Source: Pseudomonas fluorescens
GTDB lineage: Bacteria > Pseudomonadota > Gammaproteobacteria > Pseudomonadales > Pseudomonadaceae
Assembly (NCBI RefSeq): GCF_900215245.1
Contig: NZ_LT907842.1
Location: forward strand, 5,022,001 to 5,086,000
Direction: 5' to 3'
Length of the DNA stretch: 64,000 nt
A model generated the notes under the pieces. The model was not told where the DNA came from. It made no database searches and saw nothing but the letters and a program-made list of their open reading frames with translations. Both the position numbers and the translations under genes were made by a program. Below, in pieces: positions 35,009-43,442 of this stretch; position 1 is the first letter of the stretch; every line of letters begins with the position of its first letter.

Positions 35009-36163
35009 TTATTCCTTTACGAGCTGGCCAGGGGCCGGGCTGTCGTCCACTTCGACTTTTTCACCGGGGCGCGCGTGTTGCAGGCCTTCGACGATGATGC
35101 GGTCACCGGGCTTGAGGCCGCTGCTGACGATCCAGCGATCCTCGATGACCGCGCCCAGCTCCACCGGCTGTTGGCTGACGGTCTGCTCGGCGTCCAACAG
35201 CAACACCATCGGGATGCCGGCGCTGTCGCGCGTAATGGCGCGTTGCGGCACGCTGATGCCTTGCCTATCAACCGCTTGTTCCAGGCGCACACGCACAAAA
35301 CTGCCGGGCAGCAGGTCGAGGTCCGGGTTGGGGAACTCGCTGCGCAGGATGATCTGCCCGGTGCCCGGGTCAACGCTGATCTCGGCAAACAGCAATTTGC
35401 CCGGCAGCGGGTACAGGCTGCCGTCATCCTCGATCAGCGTGGCCTTGGCCTGGTCCTGGCCGACCTGCTTCAGGCTACCGGCACGGAAGGCGCGGCGCAG
35501 GTCATTCAGCTCGCGGGTCGACTGGGTCAAGTCGGCGTGAATCGGGTCCAGTTGCTGGATGATCGCCAGTGGCGTGGCTTCGTTCTGGCCCACCAATGCA
35601 CCCTCGGTCACCAGCGCGCGGCCGATGCGGCCGGAGATCGGCGCAGTGACGGTGGCGTAGCCCAGGTTCAGCTTGGCACGCTCGACGGCGGCTTTGTTGG
35701 CGGCGACCTCGGCGTTGGTCTGGCGCACGGCGGCGCGGGCGTTGTCGTAGTCCTGGCCGCTGATGGCATTGCCTTCTACCAACTGGCTGTAGCGCTGTTC
35801 TTGCAAACGCGCCTGGAACGCATTGGCCTGGGCCTTTTCCAGGTTGGCCTGAGCGCTGTCCAGGTCGGCCTTGAACGGGGCCGGGTCAATGCGAAACAGC
35901 ACATCGCCCTGTTTTACGTCGTGGCCTTCCTTGAACACGCGCTGCATGACCACCCCAGCGACCCGGGCACGCACTTCGGCAATGCGCGGTGCAGCGATAC
36001 GCCCGCTGAGTTCGTTGGTAATGGAGAGGGGTTTGGCCTGCAGGGTTTCGACGCGGACTTTGGCCAGGGGCATTTCCGGCGCTTCGTCGGCCGACTTGCC
36101 ACAAGCACTCAGTGCCAGCGTCAAGGCCAGCAGGCAAAACGGCGCAAACAGATTCTTCGACAT
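35009..36163 (-). CDS. RND efflux periplasmic adaptor lipoprotein
   Basis: This 384-residue membrane-fusion protein has a lipoprotein signal (LTLALSAC, lipobox with Cys about 20). It has a split biotinyl-lipoyl domain (PRIAEVRARVAGVVMQRVFKEGHDVKQGDVLFRID and later YATVTAPISGRIGRA), an alpha-helical hairpin between them (residues about 90-160) and a beta-barrel. It bridges the inner-membrane pump to the outer-membrane duct. I favour ATG 36163 with GGGA eight bases upstream; ATG 36169 is too close to that site. The divergent promoter carries direct repeats that probably bind the neighbouring response regulator. Confidence 0.9.
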   Translation of the reverse strand: MSKNLFAPFCLLALTLALSACGKSADEAPEMPLAKVRVETLQAKPLSITNELSGRIAAPRIAEVRARVAGVVMQRVFKEGHDVKQGDVLFRIDPAPFKADLDSAQANLEKAQANAFQARLQEQRYSQLVEGNAISGQDYDNARAAVRQTNAEVAANKAAVERAKLNLGYATVTAPISGRIGRALVTEGALVGQNEATPLAIIQQLDPIHADLTQSTRELNDLRRAFRAGSLKQVGQDQAKATLIEDDGSLYPLPGKLLFAEISVDPGTGQIILRSEFPNPDLDLLPGSFVRVRLEQAVDRQGISVPQRAITRDSAGIPMVLLLDAEQTVSQQPVELGAVIEDRWIVSSGLKPGDRIIVEGLQHARPGEKVEVDDSPAPGQLVKE

Positions 36164-36216
36164 GCTCATATCCCAATATTGACTGGCGCATCCTAAAGAC
36201 ACCTGCGCCGCGGTGC

Positions 36217-36251
36217 TGTGAAGCTCTGTAGCCCGTCTGTGAAGAAATGTA
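36217..36251. promoter_or_regulatory. Two direct repeats TGTGAAG-N3-TGTA (response-regulator sites)
   Basis: The repeats at 36217-36230 and 36238-36251 are 21 bp apart, two DNA turns. The second, read on the minus strand (TACATTTCTTCACA), fits the E. coli RstA box TACATNTNGTTACA at 10 of 12 fixed positions. They lie in the 171-bp gap between the efflux genes and the RstA-like regulator, so they could control both. Confidence 0.55.
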
Positions 36252-36334
36252 AGGTGCGGCGCGCTGAACGCCGGGGGCGTATATCCTTGCACAATCCTGC
36301 AGCACACCAACAAACCGTATTATTTGGAAGCACC

Positions 36335-37036
36335 ATGCCCAACATCCTTCTGGTGGAAGACGACGCCGCGCTCTCCGAGCTGATTGCCAGCTATCTGGAA
36401 CGCAATGGCTACCACGTCAGCGTACTCAGCCGTGGCGATCACGTGCGTGAGCGCGCGCGCCTCAACCCGCCGGACCTGGTGATTCTCGACCTGATGCTGC
36501 CAGGCCTTGACGGCCTGCAGGTGTGCCGCTTGCTGCGCGCCGACTCGGCGGGTTTGCCGATCCTGATGCTCACCGCGCGCGACGACAGCCACGATCAGGT
36601 GCTGGGCCTGGAAATGGGCGCCGACGACTATGTCACCAAGCCCTGCGAGCCGCGCGTACTGTTGGCGCGAGTGCGCACCTTGTTGCGCCGCAGCAGCCTG
36701 TCCGACCCCCAGGTTGCCAACGACCAGATCATCATGGGCAACCTGTGTATCGACCTGTCCGAACGCACGGTGACCTGGCGCGAGCAGGCGGTGGAGCTGT
36801 CCAGCGGTGAATACAACCTGCTGGTGGTGTTGGCCCGGCATGCCGGCGAGGTGCTCAGCCGCGACCAGATTTTGCAACGCCTGCGCGGTATCGAATTCAA
36901 CGGCACCGACCGCTCTGTGGACGTGGCCATTTCCAAGTTGCGCCGCAAGTTCGACGACCATGCCGGCGAAGCGCGCAAAATCAAGACCGTGTGGGGCAAG
37001 GGTTACTTGTTCAGCCGTTCCGAGTGGGAATGCTGA
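36335..37036 (+). CDS. RstA-like response regulator (OmpR family)
   Basis: This is a 233-residue regulator. The receiver domain has the acidic pair (VEDD, residues 8-10), phospho-acceptor Asp52 (ILDLMLPG), Thr80 and Lys102 (VTKPCEP). The OmpR-type winged helix follows, with SSGEYNLLVVLARHAGEVLSRDQI and recognition helix DRSVDVAISKLRRKFDD. The ATG at 36335 has GGAAG upstream; the long in-frame extension before it crosses the promoter repeats and is unlikely. It is 3 bp upstream of its sensor kinase and divergent from the RND efflux genes. Confidence 0.9.
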   Translation: MPNILLVEDDAALSELIASYLERNGYHVSVLSRGDHVRERARLNPPDLVILDLMLPGLDGLQVCRLLRADSAGLPILMLTARDDSHDQVLGLEMGADDYVTKPCEPRVLLARVRTLLRRSSLSDPQVANDQIIMGNLCIDLSERTVTWREQAVELSSGEYNLLVVLARHAGEVLSRDQILQRLRGIEFNGTDRSVDVAISKLRRKFDDHAGEARKIKTVWGKGYLFSRSEWEC

Positions 37037-37039
37037 TCG

Positions 37040-38341
37040 ATGGTTCGTGCACTGCTACGCCTCTACCTGATTACTATCGTCACCTACAGCGCGGCGATCT
37101 ACCTGATTCCCAAACTGGTCATCAAGGTGTTCGAACATCGCTACATGAACTACAACGTCGAGCAGAGTCGCGGCCAGCAAAAGCTGATCGTCGAACAATA
37201 TCTGCGCGTGCCGGTGGAACACTGGTCAGAGGTTACCGCGCAATTGGGCCGTGACTTTGCGCCGCTGAAGGTGCAACTGCTGCTGCGTCAGGACGCGAGC
37301 TACACCCCTGAAGAAGAACACCTGCTGGAGCAAGGCCAACCGGTGATCCGCCTGGGCGAGTGGGGCTGGATGGAGCAAATCAGTTCACCGGTGAACGATC
37401 AGTTTGTGGTCAAGCTGACCATCCCGCCTGACCCGCTGGACATGAACCTGCTGTACTGGTCGATGAACGTATTGATCGGTGCTGCGCTGCTGGCGTGCCT
37501 GCTGTTCTGGTTGCGCCCGCATTGGCGCGACCTGGAGCGCCTGAAGACCACCGCCGTCCAACTGGGCAGGGGCAATCTGACCGAGCGTACGCACATTCCG
37601 GCCAGCTCCAACATCGGCAGCCTGGCCTCGGTATTCGACACCATGGCCGACGATATCGAGAGCCTGCTCAACCAGCAGCGCGACCTGCTCAATGCCGTCT
37701 CTCACGAACTGCGTACGCCGCTGACCCGCCTGGATTTCGGCCTGGCCCTGGCCCTCTCGGAAGACTTGCCTCAGGCCAGCCGCGAGCGTCTGCAAAGCCT
37801 TGTGGCGCACATCCGTGAGCTGGACGAACTGGTGCTGGAATTGCTCTCCTACAGCCGCCTGCAAAATCCGGCCCAGTTGCCGGAGCGGGTCGACGTGGTG
37901 ATCGACGAGTTTATCGACAGCGTGCTGGGCAGCGTCGATGACGAGTTGGAAAACCCCGAGATCGTTATCGATGTAGCGCTCGATTGTGCCGAAGAGCGCG
38001 TCAGCCTCGACCCACGCCTCACCGCCCGCGCCCTGCAGAACCTGCTGCGCAACGCCACGCGGTATTGCGACAAGCGCATCCAGGTGGGCGTCAAGGTGTG
38101 TGCCAATGGCTGTGAAATCTGGGTGGATGACGACGGCATCGGCATTCCCGTGGACCAGCGCGAGCGCATTTTCGAGCCGTTCTACCGCCTGGACCGCAGC
38201 CGTGACCGCGCCACGGGTGGCTTCGGCCTGGGCCTGGCGATCAGCCGGCGTGCGCTGGAAGCCCAGGGCGGCACGTTGACCGCGCTGGCATCGCCGCTGG
38301 GCGGTGCGCGGTTTCGCGTGTGGTTGCCCAGCGTCAGCTGA
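37040..38341 (+). CDS. RstB-like sensor histidine kinase
   Basis: This 433-residue kinase has one transmembrane helix at 6-28 and a second at about 140-157 bracketing a ~110-residue periplasmic sensor. A HAMP domain follows, then the H-box AVSHELRTPLTRLD (His222), N-box LLRNATRYCD, and G boxes DDDGIGIP and GGFGLGLAI. Sequence style (LYWSMNVLIGAALLACLLFWLRPHWRDLERL) is that of RstB. Its stop abuts the converging anti-sigma gene (no gap). With the adjacent regulator it probably responds to an envelope or ion signal and tunes the divergent efflux pump. Confidence 0.88.
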   Translation: MVRALLRLYLITIVTYSAAIYLIPKLVIKVFEHRYMNYNVEQSRGQQKLIVEQYLRVPVEHWSEVTAQLGRDFAPLKVQLLLRQDASYTPEEEHLLEQGQPVIRLGEWGWMEQISSPVNDQFVVKLTIPPDPLDMNLLYWSMNVLIGAALLACLLFWLRPHWRDLERLKTTAVQLGRGNLTERTHIPASSNIGSLASVFDTMADDIESLLNQQRDLLNAVSHELRTPLTRLDFGLALALSEDLPQASRERLQSLVAHIRELDELVLELLSYSRLQNPAQLPERVDVVIDEFIDSVLGSVDDELENPEIVIDVALDCAEERVSLDPRLTARALQNLLRNATRYCDKRIQVGVKVCANGCEIWVDDDGIGIPVDQRERIFEPFYRLDRSRDRATGGFGLGLAISRRALEAQGGTLTALASPLGGARFRVWLPSVS

Positions 38342-39016
38342 TCAGAGCACCTTGACGGCGCGGCCGATGGCCTGGATCGGCCCGGTCGGCTTGCCGGTCG
38401 GCGAGCCACGCGGGTCTTCCAGGGTCAGCTCGAACAGCTGGTTTGGCGTCAGCGGGGGCAGTTTGTCCAAGGGCACTGACAGGGTTTGCCCCGGTTTGAC
38501 CAGGCCCAGCGACACGGGGCCTTGCCAGCCATCACCCTTGGTCCAGAATTGCAGGGCCTTGTCGGCCGGTACTTCCATCACGCCCAACGGAATCAACTGG
38601 ATCTGCTGAGTATTGCTGGCCTGGATGACCCAACCCGGTGCCTGGCTTTGCGGCGCCACCAGCACTACCACGAAGGTCGGGTCGGCGCCGGGCGGGCGCG
38701 TCAGCAGCAGCGCGGCCAGTACCAGTGTGGTGACCAACCCTGCGCCGGCCAAGCCGCGCCAGAGTGCAAGCAGGTTCCACCAAGGCTCGCGGCTATCGGC
38801 GCGCCCGACCGTGCGTTCGATGCGCCGCCATAACTGTGCGGAGGGCGGCACCGGTTCGGCCAATGCCGTCAGCGGCAGCAGGCGCTGTTCCCAGGCGTCC
38901 ACCGCTGCGCGCAATGGGGCGTCGTGTTGCAGGCGTCGTTCAACCTCAGCGCGCTGTTCAGCGGGCAGGGTGCCCAGTACGTATTCGCTGGCCAGTTCAT
39001 CCAGTGGGTTACTCAT
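38342..39016 (-). CDS. Anti-sigma factor, RskA-like
   Basis: This 224-residue single-pass membrane anti-sigma factor has an N-terminal cytoplasmic zinc-less anti-sigma region (NPLDELASEYVLGTL...), one transmembrane helix at about 88-108 (GLAGAGLVTTLVLAALLLT), and a periplasmic RskA C-terminal domain with QFWT, GPVSLGLV and FELTLEDPRGSPTGKPTGP. ATG 39016 overlaps the sigma gene stop (ATGA), so the pair is translationally coupled. It would hold the sigma factor at the membrane until proteolysis. Confidence 0.9.
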   Translation of the reverse strand: MSNPLDELASEYVLGTLPAEQRAEVERRLQHDAPLRAAVDAWEQRLLPLTALAEPVPPSAQLWRRIERTVGRADSREPWWNLLALWRGLAGAGLVTTLVLAALLLTRPPGADPTFVVVLVAPQSQAPGWVIQASNTQQIQLIPLGVMEVPADKALQFWTKGDGWQGPVSLGLVKPGQTLSVPLDKLPPLTPNQLFELTLEDPRGSPTGKPTGPIQAIGRAVKVL

Positions 39017-39543
39017 GCCATGCACTCCCGCAGCGCGGCGAGGCTACGTTTGATCCAGGCTTTGACGGTCCCCAGCGGGGTGTCCAGTTTCTGCGCGATT
39101 TCACTGTGGGAATAGCCGTCGACATAAGCGTGGAGGATGCAACGGCGACGGGCCGGGTCGAGCTGTTCCAGGCAGTGCTGAATCTGCCCGGTACGGGTGC
39201 TGAATTCAAAGCTGTCGTCGGCGGCCGCGACGGTGTCATGTTCCGCGCTCAACGCCACTTCACGGTGAGGGTTGCGCACGGCATTCAAGGCCAGGTGCCG
39301 GGTCACGCTGAACACCCAGCCACGCGCCGAACCACGGGTGGGGTCGAAGCTGGCAGCGCCGCGCCAGATCTTGATAAATGCGTCGTGCACGATGTCCTCG
39401 GCCAGGGCCTTATCGCGGGCAATGCGCAAAGCTATGCCGAGCAGACGGCTGCTGTCTTGCTCATACAACCGACGCAGGGCGCGTTGATCGCCACGCGCGC
39501 AGGCCAGTAGGCAAGCTTCGTAGTCAAAAGTGGCTTCAGGCAA
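39013..39543 (-). CDS. ECF-type RNA polymerase sigma factor (SigK-like)
   Basis: This protein of about 176 residues has region 2 (RLYEQDSSRLLGIALRIARDKALAEDIVHDAFIKIW) and region 4 (GYSHSEIAQKLDTPLGTVKAWIKRSLAALREC). The partner anti-sigma is RskA-like, which places it with SigK-type ECF factors. The start is uncertain: TTG 39543 gives the expected length, while an open frame continues to 39609 through a hairpin. No -35/-10 autoregulatory promoter could be identified. Confidence 0.85.
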   Translation of the reverse strand: MPEATFDYEACLLACARGDQRALRRLYEQDSSRLLGIALRIARDKALAEDIVHDAFIKIWRGAASFDPTRGSARGWVFSVTRHLALNAVRNPHREVALSAEHDTVAAADDSFEFSTRTGQIQHCLEQLDPARRRCILHAYVDGYSHSEIAQKLDTPLGTVKAWIKRSLAALRECMA

Positions 39544-39577
39544 GGACCGGGGTTTCCGCCGCAGGAACAGGATCAAT

Positions 39578-39599
39578 GCCCCGACCCTAAGGTCGGGGC
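39578..39599 (-). terminator. Hairpin between DUF3455 gene and sigma gene
   Basis: A 9-bp perfect stem GCCCCGACC/GGTCGGGGC with a 4-nt loop. It lies 29 bp after the DUF3455 stop on the minus strand and just before the sigma factor. No T-tract follows, so termination may be weak; it could instead sit in the sigma mRNA leader. Confidence 0.5.
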
Positions 39600-39627
39600 G
39601 CCAGCGCATTAGCCTAGCTGAATAGGC

Positions 39628-40149
39628 TCAGTTTGCGGCCCAGAATATGTAGTCGGCCTGGTATTTCACCACTTCCTGCTTGCCCTTGTTGGCGGTGGTG
39701 CACGCGGTACTCGGCGCCACGCCGCCTTTAAGGGCGACCCGCTGGATGTAACTCACCCCCGTCATCGCGCCTTTGCCCTCGGCCGGGTTGGCCTTGACCA
39801 ACTGATAGGGCAGGTTGCCCGCACCCGACGGCGCCACTGCCAATTGGGTGCCGGTCACCTTCGAACCGTCCTGGGCTTGCCAGGTGGCTGGCGGCCCGAA
39901 GTAGGTGCCTACTGGCTTGCCGCTGCGGTCATTCAGCACCGCCTTGGGGCCGACGAAGGTCCATTCGGTCTGGCCCGCGGCGTTGGCTTTGTCGCGGCAT
40001 TCGTAGGTGATTTCGCCGACACCGGTGGTTTCCAGTGCCACCTTGTGGCCATCCGGCACCTTGATGCTGTCGGGCAAACCGGCCTGGGCAAAGACAGTCG
40101 GGGCGGCGACGAGCAAACCGGTCAGGCAGAGCAATGCTTTAGCGTTCAT
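39628..40149 (-). CDS. DUF3455 secreted protein
   Basis: This 173-residue protein has a signal peptide (MNAKALLCLTGLLVAAPTVFAQA). The mature part reads LPDSIKVPDGHKVALETTGVGEITYECR and GTYFGPPATWQAQDGSKVTG, the conserved core of DUF3455. Two cysteines (YECR, STACTT) may pair. GGAGAAG supports ATG 40149. The family is often found beside RskA/ECF pairs; here it lies immediately upstream of the sigma gene on the same strand, so it may belong to that regulon. Function unknown. Confidence 0.85.
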   Translation of the reverse strand: MNAKALLCLTGLLVAAPTVFAQAGLPDSIKVPDGHKVALETTGVGEITYECRDKANAAGQTEWTFVGPKAVLNDRSGKPVGTYFGPPATWQAQDGSKVTGTQLAVAPSGAGNLPYQLVKANPAEGKGAMTGVSYIQRVALKGGVAPSTACTTANKGKQEVVKYQADYIFWAAN

Positions 40150-40286
40150 CGGGACTTCTCCATTGAGTAGAACAGCAGGGTTGCTGTGGGTACTACCCAT
40201 GGCCTGCCCGATTGGATGCAGCGGTTAGAAAATAAATCGCGAAGGGCGCACACTGTGCTCCCGCAATACCCGAGGAGAGATTGGCA

Positions 40287-41066
40287 ATGACTGGGATTCA
40301 CGCGTCTGCGCAGCAAGGGTTTTCCACCCAGGCCGTCACTTACGCCCAAGGTCGACCGGACTATCCACGGCAACTCACTGGCTGGCTGAGCGACACACTC
40401 GGTATCACCGCGCAGTCGACGGTCATCGACCTGGGCGCCGGCACCGGCAAGTTCACGCGTGTCCTCAACACCCTGGCGCCCACGCTGATTGCCGTGGAAC
40501 CGGTGCCGGCAATGGGCGCGCAGTTGAGCAAGCTGCTGCCGGATGTGCACCTGGTCAATGGCACTGCCGAGGCCATTCCACTGGAAAGCGCCGTGGCGGA
40601 TGCGGTGGTGTGCGCACAAGCCTTCCATTGGTTTTCCAGCGAGGCGGCCCTGGCGGAAATCCATCGGGTACTCAAACCGGATGGGCGCCTGGGGCTGGTG
40701 TGGAATGTGCGCGACGAGTCGGTGGATTGGGTCGCCGCCATTACTCAAATCATCACGCCTTATGAAGGCGACACGCCGCGCTTTCATACCGGCCGTTGGC
40801 GCGAAGCCTTCACTGGCGAGTATTTTTGCGCAGCGCAGATGACCTGTTTTGCCTATCAGCATGTCGGCAGCCCACAGGAGGTGATCATGGACCGCTTCCT
40901 GTCGGTGAGCTTTATCGCGGCGCTCCCTGACGCACAAAAGGCTACGGTCACGGCGCAATTGCGCCGGCTGATCGACACCCACCCGGCGTTGCGCGGGCGT
41001 GACACTGTTGCCTTCCCGTATCAGACCCAGGCCTACGTCTACCATCGACTGACAGAAAAAGCATAA
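40287..41066 (+). CDS. Class I SAM-dependent methyltransferase
   Basis: This 259-residue methyltransferase of the UbiE/Methyltransf_11 type has motif I VIDLGAGTGKFTR, motif II acidic residue in IAVEPVPAMG, the post-I segment NGTAEAIPLE and AQAFHWFSSEAALAEIHRVLKPDGRLGLVWN. The GFSTQAVTYAQGRPDYP start is common to a wide group of uncharacterised small-molecule methyltransferases. AGGAGA lies before ATG 40287. The substrate is unknown; nothing in the surroundings points to one. Confidence 0.85.
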   Translation: MTGIHASAQQGFSTQAVTYAQGRPDYPRQLTGWLSDTLGITAQSTVIDLGAGTGKFTRVLNTLAPTLIAVEPVPAMGAQLSKLLPDVHLVNGTAEAIPLESAVADAVVCAQAFHWFSSEAALAEIHRVLKPDGRLGLVWNVRDESVDWVAAITQIITPYEGDTPRFHTGRWREAFTGEYFCAAQMTCFAYQHVGSPQEVIMDRFLSVSFIAALPDAQKATVTAQLRRLIDTHPALRGRDTVAFPYQTQAYVYHRLTEKA

Positions 41067-41148
41067 AGTCAGATCATATTGATATAAGTGGTTATAAGAA
41101 AAATCGCTATCCTGCGGCCAGTAATTTATAAGGCCGCGGGTAGCTGGA

Positions 41149-41934
41149 ATGGATGTGGGTAATATTGGTTTTGTAATCGCTGGCCTGATCGTTGGTTTTA
41201 TCGTCGGCATGACAGGTGTCGGCGGGGGCTCTTTGATGACGCCGATCCTGTTGTGGTTCGGCATTAACCCGGCCACCGCCGTGGGCACCGACCTGTTGTA
41301 CGCCGCTATCACCAAGTCCGGTGGTGTGCTGGTACACAGCAAGAACAAGAACATCGACTGGACCATCACCGGCTGGCTGACCCTGGGCAGTGTGCCCGCG
41401 GTGCTGCTGACTTTGTGGTTCCTCGCCAGCCTGCACACCGACCCCAGCGCGATGAACGCGGTGATCAAGCAAGCCCTTGGCGTGGTGCTGCTGCTGACCG
41501 CGCTGGCGATCCTGTTCAAGAAAAGCCTGTTGGCCTTCGCCCAGCGTCATGCCGGCGATGATTACCACATGAGCCCGCGTAACTTGAACGTGCTGACGGT
41601 GGTCACCGGGGCAATCCTCGGCACCATGGTTGCCTTGACCTCCATCGGCGCCGGCGCCCTGGGCACCGTCGCGTTGTTTATCCTGTACCCGTTCCTGGCG
41701 ACGCGACGTTTAGTCGGCACCGAGATCGCCCATGCTGTGCCACTGACCCTGGTGGCGGGCCTGGGCCATGCCAGTATGGGCAATATGGACTGGCACCTGC
41801 TGGGCTTTTTGCTGATGGGCTCGCTGCCGGGGATTTACCTGGGCAGCCACATGACCGGCAAAGTCCCGGACGGCGTATTGCGCCCCTGCCTGGCGATCAT
41901 GTTGATGACCATCGGCTACAAGCTGGCGTTTTAG
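41149..41934 (+). CDS. TauE/SafE-family sulfite/organosulfonate exporter
   Basis: This 261-residue membrane protein has about eight helices in two repeats. Each repeat opens with a glycine-rich motif (FIVGMTGVGGGSLMTPIL and GTMVALTSIGAGALGTV), the signature of TauE/SafE. Such proteins export sulfite or sulfoacetate released in sulfonate or sulfone breakdown. A hairpin GCGGCC/GGCCGC (41114-41137) lies 11 bases upstream of the ATG. It is close to SfnB- and SfnG-like genes, which release sulfite from dimethylsulfone-derived methanesulfonate, so export of excess sulfite is a reasonable role. Confidence 0.88.
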   Translation: MDVGNIGFVIAGLIVGFIVGMTGVGGGSLMTPILLWFGINPATAVGTDLLYAAITKSGGVLVHSKNKNIDWTITGWLTLGSVPAVLLTLWFLASLHTDPSAMNAVIKQALGVVLLLTALAILFKKSLLAFAQRHAGDDYHMSPRNLNVLTVVTGAILGTMVALTSIGAGALGTVALFILYPFLATRRLVGTEIAHAVPLTLVAGLGHASMGNMDWHLLGFLLMGSLPGIYLGSHMTGKVPDGVLRPCLAIMLMTIGYKLAF

Positions 41935-41974
41935 GGCGTAGGCCATTCGGCCTGCTCCCAGCAGTTTTTGCGCG

Positions 41975-43213
41975 TCAGGCCTTGGCCGGGCCGTTGCCGA
42001 TCTGCCAGACAAACGGTGGTTCGGTGCCGTTGATCACCCAGTCACCCACGATGCGCGCCTTGTAGATCAACGGGTTGTGGGATGACACGGTGCGCGCATT
42101 GCGCCAATGACGGTCGAGGGCTTTGCCCTGGCGCACATCCGAGGCCCCGAGTGCGTTGAACAATTCACTGGTGGCACGCTGGATCAGCGTTGACACCACC
42201 ACTTGCGCCGTCGCCGATTCAATTTCGGCAGCCACATTCGCTGCCCGCTCTGCGGCGTCATCCCCGGCAAATCGCGCCAGGTACGCCTGTTGCGCCGGCA
42301 CTGCTGCTTTCAGCGTGCAGGCTTCAGCGGCGTACACGCGGGCGGCCACCTCACCGACGACCTGTTGAATCTGCGCATCCTGGCTGACGTGGGCGGCATT
42401 GCCATGGCTGTAAATGCGTTTGCGATTGCGCACCTGATGCGCCACGTCGTTGAGCGCGGCGCGGCCAATGCCGGCCAGGGTCGCCAGCAGCACTAACTGG
42501 TAGAACGCCGTCTGGTATTTGAAACGGGTGGCAAAATCGATGAGGTTTTCTGCGTCGACGACGGCGTCGGTAAAGCGTGTGGTGCCACTGCCAGTCGTGC
42601 GCTGGCCGAAGCCGTCCCAGTCATCGCTTTGCACCACGCCGGGTTGGCGCGTGCGGGTGGCGGCAATCACGTCGCCACCGGTGTCGCTGCGCTGGGCATA
42701 TACGTCAATCCAGTCGGAGAAAATGCTGCCGGTGCTGTAGAACTTTTCGCCGTTGAGTTTCCATGTGTCACCGTCGGGGCTGACCTGGGTGACGACGTCG
42801 CCGATCGCGACATTACCAATTTCCGTCCAGGCGCAGCCGACGATATCGCCATCGACAAAACGCTTGAACCACAGGTCGCGGCCCGCGCTCGGTGGCGCAT
42901 TCAGGCGATCTTCGGCAAACGCGAAGTGGCCGCGCAGGGCCTGGGGCACGTTGGAGTCAGCGGCGGCCAGTTCAATCAGCAGTTCGAACAACTGCGGCAG
43001 GGACGCCCCCCCACCGCCGTATTCCAGCGGCACCCGCACCGCGCCAAAGCCGGCTTCCTTGAGCCATTGAATCGGCTCATGGGGCAGGGTGCGGCTGTGC
43101 TCACGCGCCACTGCGCCGTCGGCGATACGCTGGAAGATCGGCCGAAAACGTGCGGCCAGGGAGGGGTAGTCGACGCCGGTGGACAGCGGGTTGATGACGT
43201 GTTGCTCGGTCAT
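41975..43213 (-). CDS. SfnB-like acyl-CoA dehydrogenase-type flavoprotein (DszC-related monooxygenase)
   Basis: This 412-residue protein has the acyl-CoA dehydrogenase fold but belongs to the reduced-flavin monooxygenase side (SfnB/DszC): WTEIGNVAIGD in place of the usual E-x-GSD loop, LNGEKFYSTGS, and DDWDGFGQRTTGSGTT. No dehydrogenase Glu base is evident. SfnB of P. putida belongs to the sulfur-starvation set. I start at ATG 43213; an open extension to 43432 runs through the promoter region. A sigma-54-type promoter lies 41-56 bp upstream. It is divergent from sfnG. Confidence 0.82.
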   Translation of the reverse strand: MTEQHVINPLSTGVDYPSLAARFRPIFQRIADGAVAREHSRTLPHEPIQWLKEAGFGAVRVPLEYGGGGASLPQLFELLIELAAADSNVPQALRGHFAFAEDRLNAPPSAGRDLWFKRFVDGDIVGCAWTEIGNVAIGDVVTQVSPDGDTWKLNGEKFYSTGSIFSDWIDVYAQRSDTGGDVIAATRTRQPGVVQSDDWDGFGQRTTGSGTTRFTDAVVDAENLIDFATRFKYQTAFYQLVLLATLAGIGRAALNDVAHQVRNRKRIYSHGNAAHVSQDAQIQQVVGEVAARVYAAEACTLKAAVPAQQAYLARFAGDDAAERAANVAAEIESATAQVVVSTLIQRATSELFNALGASDVRQGKALDRHWRNARTVSSHNPLIYKARIVGDWVINGTEPPFVWQIGNGPAKA

Positions 43214-43253
43214 GGGGTACGGCTCCTGGGCAGTGATCAAGTGGTTCGGTGAT

Positions 43254-43269
43254 TGCACAGTCCGTGCCG
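43254..43269 (-). promoter_or_regulatory. Sigma-54-type promoter for the SfnB-like gene
   Basis: On the minus strand CGGCACG-N4-GTGCA has the invariant GG-N10-GC spacing of -24/-12 promoters and differs from TGGCACG-N4-TTGCA at two positions. The implied start site is about 30 bases before the ATG. Confidence 0.6.
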
Positions 43270-43307
43270 GGCTCTTCAGCCCGTGTTTTGGGGCAAAGGG
43301 CGCTTTC

Positions 43308-43329
43308 CACTGTTGCTCCAGCAACAGTG
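43308..43329. promoter_or_regulatory. 22-bp palindrome between sfnB-like gene and sfnG
   Basis: Perfect 10-bp arms CACTGTTGCT and AGCAACAGTG flank a central CC. It lies 98 bp upstream of the sfnG -24 box and 39 bp from the opposite one, the right kind of place for an enhancer-binding activator such as SfnR. Identity of the protein is inferred. Confidence 0.6.
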
Positions 43330-43426
43330 TTTCGACAAACCGGCGCGATCCCTGACAGCAACTGCCCAGCGAGCCGGCGCTGGGTTTCTTACCGCAATGC
43401 CCATGGCCAGGGCGTTTGCCATGGCC

Positions 43427-43442
43427 TGGCACGCTTGCTGCT
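43427..43442 (+). promoter_or_regulatory. Sigma-54-type promoter for sfnG
   Basis: TGGCAC-N5-CTGCT has the exact GG-N10-GC spacing and one mismatch to TGGCAC-N5-TTGCW. It is 40 bases upstream of the sfnG start. In P. putida the sfnFG operon is known to depend on sigma-54 and SfnR. Confidence 0.68.

Noticed and set aside
33488..36196. A 902-codon plus-strand open frame antisense to the RND permease and adaptor
   Set aside because: Long antisense frames are usual in GC-rich DNA. The product is His/Gln/Arg-rich with no domain, while the minus strand encodes intact, recognisable efflux proteins.
41067..41148. CysB-type promoter before the TauE/SafE gene
   Set aside because: The AT-rich TTATAAGAAAA stretch is suggestive, but I could not match a CysB consensus well enough to claim a site.
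43214..43432. N-terminal extension of the SfnB-like protein
   Set aside because: It would translate the sigma-54 promoter and palindrome region and adds low-complexity residues absent from the family.
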